From NCBI GenBank assembly GCA_038257155.1, contig JBBSJP010000075.1:1-12865 (forward strand): a stretch of DNA of 12,865 bases, given 5' to 3'. Below the pieces are notes generated by a model. The model was not told the DNA's origin. It made no database searches and was given only the letters and a program-made list of their open reading frames with translations. The number at the start of each line of letters is the position of its first letter. Position 1 is the first letter of the stretch. Origin of the DNA: JANJTY01 sp038257155. Its GTDB lineage: Bacteria; Pseudomonadota; Gammaproteobacteria; Xanthomonadales; Xanthomonadaceae. Shown piece by piece: positions 7,388 to 12,865 of the stretch. A program made the position numbers and the translations under genes.

Positions 7388-8119
7388 ATGACAGACACCC
7401 AGCGCCCCAGCGGCCGTGCGCCCGACGCCTTGCGTCCGATCACTATCGAACGCGGCTTCACCCGGCATGCCGAAGGCTCGGTGCTGATCTCGTTCGGCGA
7501 CACCCGCGTGCTGTGCACCGCTACGGTCGAGGGCCGCGTACCGGGCTTCCTGCGCGGCAAGGGCGAGGGCTGGATCACGGCCGAGTACGGCATGCTGCCG
7601 CGCGCCACCCACAGCCGCAGCGACCGCGAGGCGGTACGCGGAAAGCAGGGCGGCCGCACCCTGGAGATCCAGCGCCTGATCGGCCGTTCGCTGCGCGCCT
7701 GCGTCGACCGCGGCGCACTTGGCGAGCGCACCATCACCCTCGACTGCGACGTACTGCAGGCCGACGGCGGCACCCGCACTGCCGCCATCACTGGCGCCTA
7801 TGTGGCCTTGGTCGATGCGGTGCGCGGCCTGAAACAGCGCGGTGACATCAAGCGCGATCCGATCCACGGCGCCATCGCGGCGATTTCGGTCGGCATCTTC
7901 CGCGGCCTGCCGGTGCTCGATCTCGACTATGCCGAGGACGTCGACTGCGACACCGACATGAATGTCGTGATGAACGACGGCGGTGGCTTCATCGAGGTGC
8001 AGGGCACGGCCGAAGGCCACGCCTTTCGTCGCGAAGAGCTCGACGTGCTGCTTGGCCTGGCCGACAAGGGCATCAGCGAGCTGATCGCCCTGCAGCGCCA
8101 GGCTCTGGCACAGGCCTGA
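7388..8119 (+). CDS. rph: Ribonuclease PH
   Basis: A phosphorolytic 3'-to-5' exoribonuclease that trims tRNA 3' ends, acting as a hexameric ring of dimers. At 243 residues it is full length. The sequence shows RPITIERGFTRHAEGSVLI (16-34), FGDTRVLCTA (36-45), TAEYGMLPRATHSRSDRE (64-81), GGRTLEIQRLIGRSLR (88-103), the phosphate-binding GGTRTAAITGA (127-137) and the acidic catalytic region LDLDYAEDVDCDTDMNVV (177-194). It is not the truncated form seen in some E. coli K-12 strains. The ATG at 7388 is preceded by ccccttcccc, with no Shine-Dalgarno. rdgB follows after five bases, so the two are almost certainly cotranscribed. Confidence 0.97.
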   Translation: MTDTQRPSGRAPDALRPITIERGFTRHAEGSVLISFGDTRVLCTATVEGRVPGFLRGKGEGWITAEYGMLPRATHSRSDREAVRGKQGGRTLEIQRLIGRSLRACVDRGALGERTITLDCDVLQADGGTRTAAITGAYVALVDAVRGLKQRGDIKRDPIHGAIAAISVGIFRGLPVLDLDYAEDVDCDTDMNVVMNDGGGFIEVQGTAEGHAFRREELDVLLGLADKGISELIALQRQALAQA

Positions 8120-8124
8120 TCTCC

Positions 8125-8718
8125 ATGCAGCGCCTTGTCATCGCCAGCAACAACCGCGGCAAGATCGACGAGCTGCGCGAACTGCTCGCCGGCAGCGCGA
8201 TTGAACCGGTCGCGCAAGGCGAGCTGGGCGTCGAGGAAATCGAGGAAACCGGCGCCAGCTTCATCGAGAACGCCCTGCTCAAGGCGCGCCATGCGGCGCG
8301 CGTCACCGGCCTGCCGGCATTGGCCGACGATTCCGGCCTCTGCGTCGACGCGCTGGGCGGCGAGCCGGGTCTTCACTCAGCCCGCTACGCCGGCAGCCCG
8401 ACCAATGCCGAAGCCAATATCGACAAGTTGATCGCGGCGCTGGACGGCTTGGCGCCAGGCCAGCGCGGTGCGCACTTCCACTGCGTGCTGGTGCTGCTGC
8501 GCCGACCCGAGGATCCCGCCCCGCTGATCGCGGAAGGCCTGTGGCATGGACGCATCCTGGAAGCGCGGCGCGGCACCGGTGGCTTCGGCTACGACCCGGT
8601 GTTCTTCGACCCGCTGCTTGGCCAGAGCGCCGCCGAACTCGACGCGCGCAGCAAGAATCGCTTGAGCCATCGCGGCCAGGCCCTGGCCACACTGCGCCGG
8701 CGGCTGTCCGAGGTCTGA
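8125..8718 (+). CDS. rdgB: XTP/dITP (Ham1-type) diphosphatase RdgB
   Basis: Hydrolyses deaminated purine nucleoside triphosphates (XTP, dITP, ITP) to monophosphate and pyrophosphate, keeping them out of nucleic acids. The protein has 197 residues, as E. coli RdgB does. Motifs are SNNRGKIDELRELL (8-21), ETGASFIENALLKAR (41-55), ADDSGLCVDALGGEPGLHSARYAG (67-90, with Asp69 as the expected general base), RRGTGGFGYDPVF (148-160) and SKNRLSHRGQA (176-186). The ATG is five bases after the rph stop, with no Shine-Dalgarno, so reinitiation or coupling is likely. The rph-rdgB-hemW order is common in gammaproteobacteria. Confidence 0.97.
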   Translation: MQRLVIASNNRGKIDELRELLAGSAIEPVAQGELGVEEIEETGASFIENALLKARHAARVTGLPALADDSGLCVDALGGEPGLHSARYAGSPTNAEANIDKLIAALDGLAPGQRGAHFHCVLVLLRRPEDPAPLIAEGLWHGRILEARRGTGGFGYDPVFFDPLLGQSAAELDARSKNRLSHRGQALATLRRRLSEV

Positions 8719-8750
8719 CTCCTCCGCCACCGGCACAAGCCCTCGCCGTC

Positions 8751-8838
8751 GTAGGATGTGGTGAGCGCAGCGAATCGCATCGAAAGGCTTGCACCGCTCT
8801 ACTGATCGATGCGGTTCGCTGCGCTCACCACATCCTAC
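8751..8838. repeat. 88-bp near-perfect palindromic element before hemW
   Basis: The arms at 8751-8783 and 8806-8838 are complementary over 33 positions, with a single U-G wobble (8775/8814), around a 22-base loop. The arm begins GTAGGATGTGGTGAGCGCAG. The element fills most of the 149-bp rdgB-hemW gap. It resembles the dispersed palindromic repeats found between genes in many GC-rich proteobacteria, whose arms translate as CGERSE-like peptides; that resemblance is from memory. There is no U-tract, so it is not a standard terminator. In the rph-rdgB-hemW transcript it would form a very stable stem ending 29 bases before the hemW ATG. Confidence 0.9.
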
Positions 8839-8867
8839 CCGCCGCCCTATCGCCTCCGTTCCGATCA

Positions 8868-10022
8868 ATGCTCACCCATCCGCCCCTCGCGCTTTACATC
8901 CACATTCCGTGGTGCGTGCGCAAATGCCCCTACTGCGATTTCAACTCGCATGCGCAGCAAGGCGATCTGCCGGTCGACGACTACGTACGTGCCTTGCTGG
9001 CCGACCTGGAACAGGATCTGCCGCTGGTCTGGGGCCGCAGCGTGCACAGCGTGTTCTTCGGCGGCGGCACACCCAGCCTGTTTCCGGCACGCGCCATCGG
9101 CGCGATCCTGGATGGCGTGTCGGCACGGCTGCGAATCACACCGGGCGCGGAAATCACCCTGGAGTGCAATCCCGGCACGGCTGAGTACGACCGCTTCGAG
9201 GGCTACCGCGCCGCCGGCGTGAACCGTCTCAGTTTCGGCGTGCAGAGTTTCGACGACGGCTGCCTCGCGCAGCTCGGCCGAATCCACGATTCGGCGCAAG
9301 CCGAAAATGCGGTTCGCGCCGCGCGCCGCGCAGGCTTCGACAATTTCAACATCGACCTGATGTTCGCCCTGCCCGGACAGAACCTGGCCATGGCCCTGCA
9401 CGACGTGGATCGCGCCCTGGCCCTGGAGCCGGCGCATCTGTCGCACTACCACCTCACCCTGGAACCCAACACCGTGTTCGCGGTGCGCCCGCCGCCCGGC
9501 CTGCCCGACGAAGACGCCGCCTGGGATCTGCAGGATGCCTGCCAGCAGCGGCTGCGTGAGGGGGGCTTTGAACACTACGAGGTCTCCGCCTTTGCACAGC
9601 CCGGTCGGCAGTGCGCGCACAACCTCAACTACTGGCGCTTCGGCGACTACCTCGGCATCGGCGCCGGCGCGCACGGCAAGCTCAGCCTTCCCGCCAGCGA
9701 TCAGATCCTGCGACGCTGGAAACTGAAGCACCCACGCGATTTCCTGGCGCGTGCCGGCACACCCGAAGGCATCGGTGGCGACCAGTACCTCGACGCCACG
9801 CAGCGCCCTTTCGATTTCATGCTGAATGCCCTGCGCCTGCACGAAGGCTTCAGCGCAACGCAGTTCGAGGCGCGCACCGGCCTGCCGCTGTCTGCCATCT
9901 CCGCGGCCCTGGCCAAAGCGGAATCAGCGGGCTGGCTGGCATGTGAAGGCGAACGCTACGCGCCCACCGAACTGGGCCAGCGATTCAATAACGATCTGGT
10001 CAGCCTGTTTCTTGCAGACTGA
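8868..10022 (+). CDS. hemW: Radical SAM heme chaperone HemW
   Basis: HemW binds heme and delivers it to target proteins; it was long annotated as oxygen-independent coproporphyrinogen III oxidase. The 384 residues match E. coli HemW closely. The radical SAM cluster motif is C16-VRK-C20-PY-C23, directly followed by DFNSHA. Also present are FFGGGTPSLF (63-72), LECNPGTAE (98-106), GVNRLSFGVQSF (117-128), NIDLMFALPGQ (161-171) and the HemW signature HNLNYWRFGDYLGIGAGAHG (251-270). The ATG at 8868 gives the family N-terminus (PPLALYIHIPWC). The frame stays open 109 codons further upstream, but that part runs antisense-like through rdgB and the palindromic element and is rejected. No clear Shine-Dalgarno. 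Confidence 0.96.
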   Translation: MLTHPPLALYIHIPWCVRKCPYCDFNSHAQQGDLPVDDYVRALLADLEQDLPLVWGRSVHSVFFGGGTPSLFPARAIGAILDGVSARLRITPGAEITLECNPGTAEYDRFEGYRAAGVNRLSFGVQSFDDGCLAQLGRIHDSAQAENAVRAARRAGFDNFNIDLMFALPGQNLAMALHDVDRALALEPAHLSHYHLTLEPNTVFAVRPPPGLPDEDAAWDLQDACQQRLREGGFEHYEVSAFAQPGRQCAHNLNYWRFGDYLGIGAGAHGKLSLPASDQILRRWKLKHPRDFLARAGTPEGIGGDQYLDATQRPFDFMLNALRLHEGFSATQFEARTGLPLSAISAALAKAESAGWLACEGERYAPTELGQRFNNDLVSLFLAD

Positions 10023-10048
10023 AGCACCCGCCCGCGGAATGCCGACCC

Positions 10049-10231
10049 ATGCTTGAGTCCGTCCAGTTGCGCTGTCCGTTCTGCGGCGAGCAGTTTGAGG
10101 CATTGGCCGACCCCAGCGGCGGCGAGGCCGAGTACATCGAGGACTGCCCGGTGTGCTGCCGACCGATCACCTTGCACCTGCATCTCGATGACGAAGGCGA
10201 GTTCGATTCGCTGCAAGCCGATCGCGAGTAG
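10049..10231 (+). CDS. Small CPXCG-motif cysteine-rich protein
   Basis: A 60-residue protein with two knuckle-like cysteine pairs, C9-PF-C12-G and C33-PV-C36-C37, then an acidic tail (DDEGEFDSLQADRE). This matches the small CPXCG cysteine-rich family found in gammaproteobacteria; its function is not known, and metal (probably zinc) binding is inferred from the cysteines. The ATG at 10049 is 26 bases after the hemW stop, and the gene ends nine bases before the CDF transporter start, so it sits in the same transcription unit. Proximity to a zinc-type exporter is suggestive but unproven. Confidence 0.85.
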   Translation: MLESVQLRCPFCGEQFEALADPSGGEAEYIEDCPVCCRPITLHLHLDDEGEFDSLQADRE

Positions 10232-10240
10232 TCTTCGCGC

Positions 10241-11218
10241 ATGGGACACGGACACTCGCACTCACACCCGCACGAGCACTCGGACGACGGCGCAGGTCCG
10301 GAGAGCGCCGGAGCCGCCGCCCGCCTGCGCGAGCGCGGCCTGCGTCTGGCGATTTTCCTCACCTTTGGGTTCGCTCTGGTCGAAGCGGTAGGCGGATGGT
10401 GGGCCGGTTCCCTGGCATTGATGGCCGACGCCGGGCACATGCTGACCGACTCGGTCGCCCTGCTGCTGGCCTGGGGTGCGGCGCGCCTGTCGCAGCGCCC
10501 GCCCAGCGCATTGATGAGTTATGGCTGGCGGCGCGCCGAAGTCATGGCAGCATTGATCAATGCCCTGCTGATGCTGGGCATTGTCGCCGTATTGGTACCC
10601 GCCGCATTCGAGCGCCTGCAGCACCCGCGCGACGTGCTGGGCGGCAGCGTGATGTTGATTGCCTTCATCGGCCTGCTGATCAATGTCGTGGTTTTCAGCA
10701 TCCTGCACGCCGCCGATCGCGGCGCGCTGAACACGCGCGGCGCGATGCTGCACGTGCTGGGCGACCTGCTCGGCTCGGTCGCGGCACTGACTGCCGGCGC
10801 CGTGATCTGGGCGACCGGCTGGAACCCCATCGATCCGCTGCTCAGCATGCTGATCGCCGCGCTGATCCTGTTTTCCGCCCTGCGCCTGCTACGCGACGTG
10901 CTGCGCGTGCTGATGGAAGCGGTTCCCGCTGGCGTCGACCTTGCGGCGATCCGCACCCGACTGCGCTCGGTAAGCGGCATCACCGCCGTGCACGACCTGC
11001 ACGTCTGGACCCTGGCCGGCGACCGCCTGCTGCTATCGGCCCATGTCGGCATCGCCCGAAGCGAGGATTGGCCGAGGCTGCTGGTCGAGCTGCAGATCGC
11101 CCTGCGCGACGATTTCGGCATCGGCCACGCGACGCTGCAGCCTGAGCCGCCCGAATACCACGCGCTGGCCGAGTGCCACTCCTGCGACGATGCGCCGCTG
11201 GATGATCATGCGCATTGA
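10241..11218 (+). CDS. Cation diffusion facilitator (ZitB/CzcD-like zinc exporter)
   Basis: An inner-membrane antiporter predicted to export Zn(II), perhaps Cd or Co, in exchange for protons. The 325 residues begin with a His-rich cytoplasmic tail (GHGHSHSHPHEHS, 2-14). Predicted membrane helices lie near 36-56, 58-80, 99-121, 134-156, 172-192 and 196-213, giving the usual six. The metal-site motifs are H66-MLT-D70 in helix 2 and H171-VLG-D175 in helix 5, an HD-HD set typical of zinc-selective members. The C-terminal cytoplasmic domain (about 230-305) includes AVHDLHVWTLAGD (249-261), and the tail adds ECHSC and DDHAH metal-binding residues. It is the last gene of the rightward block; only 39 bp separate it from the convergent LRR gene, with no obvious terminator between. 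Confidence 0.93.
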   Translation: MGHGHSHSHPHEHSDDGAGPESAGAAARLRERGLRLAIFLTFGFALVEAVGGWWAGSLALMADAGHMLTDSVALLLAWGAARLSQRPPSALMSYGWRRAEVMAALINALLMLGIVAVLVPAAFERLQHPRDVLGGSVMLIAFIGLLINVVVFSILHAADRGALNTRGAMLHVLGDLLGSVAALTAGAVIWATGWNPIDPLLSMLIAALILFSALRLLRDVLRVLMEAVPAGVDLAAIRTRLRSVSGITAVHDLHVWTLAGDRLLLSAHVGIARSEDWPRLLVELQIALRDDFGIGHATLQPEPPEYHALAECHSCDDAPLDDHAH

Positions 11219-11257
11219 CTTCAAAGCCTGCGGTTCCCAGCAGGGTAGCCCCCGTGA

Positions 11258-12238
11258 CTACCAGTCGTTGCCGACCGCCCCCACCCCGAACGGATAATCA
11301 GAGTTGTGCGAGTCAATTTTTAGGCCGAGCCCACGCTCCATGGCGTCCCGTTCGGCGCCGCGCAGCTCCCCCAAGTAAATTCGCCGCAACCGCGCTGGTA
11401 GCCTCAAGCTCGCGAAGTCAACTTCGATGAAGTCTTTCTTGAAACGGTCAAGTGAAAGAACCTCCAACCCGGGGGCTGACATCGCCAGTTCGAGTCGCCA
11501 TAAGGGCTTCAGGCTGGATATTCTGAGTTGACGAAGATTCTTCAACTCCGAAAGCGTCGGCAGCTCCGAGTCGAACTTCACAGAAACGATGCTGATGCGC
11601 TCCAATCGGATCAAGTTTGCGATTGCGTCGCTATTAAGCAGGGAGGAGTCGAAAACGCTCAGCGCTTGCAATGAAGGAAGCGCAGCGAGTCCCTCCAGAG
11701 ATACCCCGCGGGAACTTTCTATGGAAATGCGGTTAATGCTTCGAGCATCCATCATGCTCCGAAACGAGACATCTTTGCCACGAAATATCTTTAGCGATTC
11801 CAGGCGAGGCGTGTGAACCAGCACGCCAAGATCCCGAAGTCGGCCGGAAATGCTTAATTCCCTGAGCTTTGCAAAACGTGAGAGCACTTCAATGCCTTTA
11901 CCCAGGTCCAGAGCGCCGGGTAAATACAGCGATTCGAGTGCGGGCGACAACAGGCCGAGCCACACCGGTTCGAATCGGTGCTCTGGTAAGAGATCGATCC
12001 AGACTCTACGCAGTGAACTCACCGATCCCAACCAACTCCAATCCTGATCCTGCTGTCCCGGTCCGCTGTATATCCTTACCCAGGCTTCGGGGTGCCGCGA
12101 AAGAAACTCGTTGAAGCGCAATGTGTCGGTGTCATTGAGCGGCTTCCGCAATTGCACACCAATCTCGCCGTGCGCCAATTGGTGAATGGCGCTGGTCTGG
12201 AATGGTGATGAAAGCTCCCGCATTTCACACACCGGCAC
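11258..12238 (-). CDS. Leucine-rich-repeat-like protein, candidate Rhs immunity protein
   Basis: The 326 residues read from GTG at 12238 (321 from the ATG at 12223) belong to no named family I recognise. From residue 76 onward it is a run of LxxL/I units: strand starts at 76, 101, 125, 146, 168, 190, 212, 235, 258 and 284, spaced mostly 21-24 residues, e.g. LRELSISG, LESLKIFRG, LQALSVFDS, LERISIVSV and LEVLSLDRF. That is a solenoid of leucine-rich-repeat type. No signal peptide or membrane segment is seen, so it should be cytoplasmic. It starts 48-63 bp after the Rhs toxin stop on the same strand, the classic immunity position, and has lower GC than the chromosome. The role is inferred from position; neither start has a good ribosome-binding site. 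Confidence 0.8.
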   Translation of the reverse strand: MPVCEMRELSSPFQTSAIHQLAHGEIGVQLRKPLNDTDTLRFNEFLSRHPEAWVRIYSGPGQQDQDWSWLGSVSSLRRVWIDLLPEHRFEPVWLGLLSPALESLYLPGALDLGKGIEVLSRFAKLRELSISGRLRDLGVLVHTPRLESLKIFRGKDVSFRSMMDARSINRISIESSRGVSLEGLAALPSLQALSVFDSSLLNSDAIANLIRLERISIVSVKFDSELPTLSELKNLRQLRISSLKPLWRLELAMSAPGLEVLSLDRFKKDFIEVDFASLRLPARLRRIYLGELRGAERDAMERGLGLKIDSHNSDYPFGVGAVGNDW

Positions 12239-12275
12239 ATCGTGGCGCGCACGGACGGTCTGAAAACTGACTCAT
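12225..12275 (-). other. Possible 16-codon leader reading frame before the LRR gene
   Basis: An ATG at 12275-12273 opens a 16-residue frame (MSQFSDRPCAPRCAGV) ending in TGA at 12227-12225. It begins 11 bases past the Rhs toxin stop and ends one base before the ATG at 12223 of the LRR gene (TGAAATG). If translated it could couple translation of the LRR gene to upstream ribosomes. There is no ribosome-binding site or homology evidence; it may be chance. Confidence 0.2.
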
Positions 12276-12286
12276 GGTTCTAGCTT

Positions 12287-12865
12287 CTAACAGCATTTGG
12301 GCGGTGTGTAGGGTTTTGGAGTTGGATTGTGCTGCGTATTGCCGGGTGGCCGGTACTGCGCGATCACCCTGCGCTCCAGCGAGTTGAGTCCCGGACCGAC
12401 TGGCCTTGAAACATAGAAGACCGATATTGGGCAGCATTTTTGATTGAAGGCACTGAATTGACCACCACCTGCCCAATGAGAATTGGTTCGAGAACGGAAG
12501 CTCCTCGTTTGACCGACGTACACCACCATTCCCTTGCAATCTCGAACAATGTAAAGCCCGCCGCCTCGCGGCGGTTTCAGGTTTGGTCGGTCGGGCTTGG
12601 ACGTCCGCGGTTTGCATAGCCTCAGTCTCTGCAGTAGTCGCGTACATAGGCCGTCGGGATCAAAAGAGAGGACAGGATCGCCATCGGCGTAACTGTATGT
12701 GCCTTCGCCACCCTGCAACCCAAACGGATCCGACTGCAGGTACCGCCCCGTCCCGGCCTCATAGTCGCGGAAGTAGTTGTAATGCGCGCCGGTCTCCTTG
12801 TCGAGGTACTGGCCCGGGAAACGCAGGCGGTAGTCGAGCGCTGCGTAGGCTGAGTCGACCTGCTC
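12287..12865 (-). CDS. Rhs protein C-terminus with GIY-YIG nuclease-like toxin tip (partial)
   Basis: The frame is open to the window edge, so the N-terminal part is missing; 192 residues are visible. Residues 13-73 are the end of the Rhs core: RLRFPGQYLDKETGAHYNY..RDYEAGTGRYLQSDP, then YSYADGDPVLSFDPDGL with the DPxGL boundary at 69-73. What follows is a variable tip. Its segment GLYIV (103-107), nine residues, then YVGQT (116-120), R-TNS-H (126-130) and SLERRVIAQYRPPGN (162-176) match the GIY-YIG nuclease pattern, with Tyr105, Tyr116, Gly118, Arg126, Glu164 and Asn176 as the expected active-site set. Such (URI-type) domains are known tips of polymorphic toxins. It ends NTQHNPTPKPYTPPKCC, TAG stop. 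GC falls between core and tip. Expected role: DNA-cleaving toxin used against competitors, with the next gene as immunity. The core is certain, the tip assignment likely. Confidence 0.85.
   Translation of the reverse strand, partial: EQVDSAYAALDYRLRFPGQYLDKETGAHYNYFRDYEAGTGRYLQSDPFGLQGGEGTYSYADGDPVLSFDPDGLCTRLLQRLRLCKPRTSKPDRPNLKPPRGGGLYIVRDCKGMVVYVGQTRSFRSRTNSHWAGGGQFSAFNQKCCPISVFYVSRPVGPGLNSLERRVIAQYRPPGNTQHNPTPKPYTPPKCC

Noticed and set aside
7388..8119. Minus-strand open frames antisense to rph and rdgB
   Set aside because: They are shadow frames; the plus strand encodes complete RNase PH and RdgB with all motifs.
8751..8838. Rho-independent terminator for rdgB
   Set aside because: The stem is far longer than usual and no T-run follows it on either strand.
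8541..8867. 109-codon N-terminal extension of hemW
   Set aside because: It overlaps rdgB in another frame and passes through the palindromic element; homology to HemW begins only at the ATG at 8868.
12225..12647. 140-codon minus-strand frame overlapping the Rhs tip
   Set aside because: It overlaps the toxin in another frame and has no recognisable domain; only its last 16 codons (after the toxin stop) are noted as a possible leader.

Overview
The window looks like chromosome from a high-GC gammaproteobacterium of the Xanthomonadales/Lysobacterales. The main reason is gene order: recG, ridA, spoT, rpoZ, gmk and yicC lie on the minus strand, divergent from rph, rdgB and hemW on the plus strand, an arrangement I associate with that order. 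The proteins also read as gammaproteobacterial orthologues (RecG, SpoT, HemW and YicC closely follow the E. coli sequences as I recall them). No species can be named from this alone.

Layout. Positions 1-272 hold four 69-bp tandem repeats built as two copies of a 138-bp dimer. From 315 to 7268 six housekeeping genes run leftward, transcribed yicC > gmk > rpoZ > spoT > ridA > recG. They cover an endoribonuclease-family protein, GMP kinase, the RNA polymerase omega subunit, a bifunctional (p)ppGpp synthetase/hydrolase, the enamine deaminase RidA and the branch-migration helicase RecG. A terminator-like hairpin separates rpoZ from spoT, and a ~180-bp element bounded by inverted heptamer arrays separates spoT from ridA. 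A 119-bp divergent intergenic region (7269-7387) then leads into rph, rdgB, hemW, a small CPXCG cysteine-rich protein and a zinc-type CDF exporter, all rightward and closely spaced except for an 88-bp near-perfect palindromic element between rdgB and hemW.

The right end (11258-12865) is accessory. Reading leftward from the window edge, a truncated Rhs protein shows the end of its conserved core, the DPxGL-type boundary and then a C-terminal tip that I read as a GIY-YIG (URI-type) nuclease toxin. Directly downstream on the same strand is a 321-326-residue protein made mostly of leucine-rich-repeat-like units of about 22 residues. By position it is the candidate immunity protein. The tip and this gene are visibly lower in GC than the housekeeping genes, as expected for an exchangeable toxin/immunity cassette behind an Rhs core.

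The most interesting content is therefore the Rhs GIY-YIG tip paired with an LRR-type putative immunity protein, followed by three unexplained repeat structures: the 69/138-bp array, the heptamer-bounded element and the palindrome before hemW. The housekeeping genes are ordinary and well supported.
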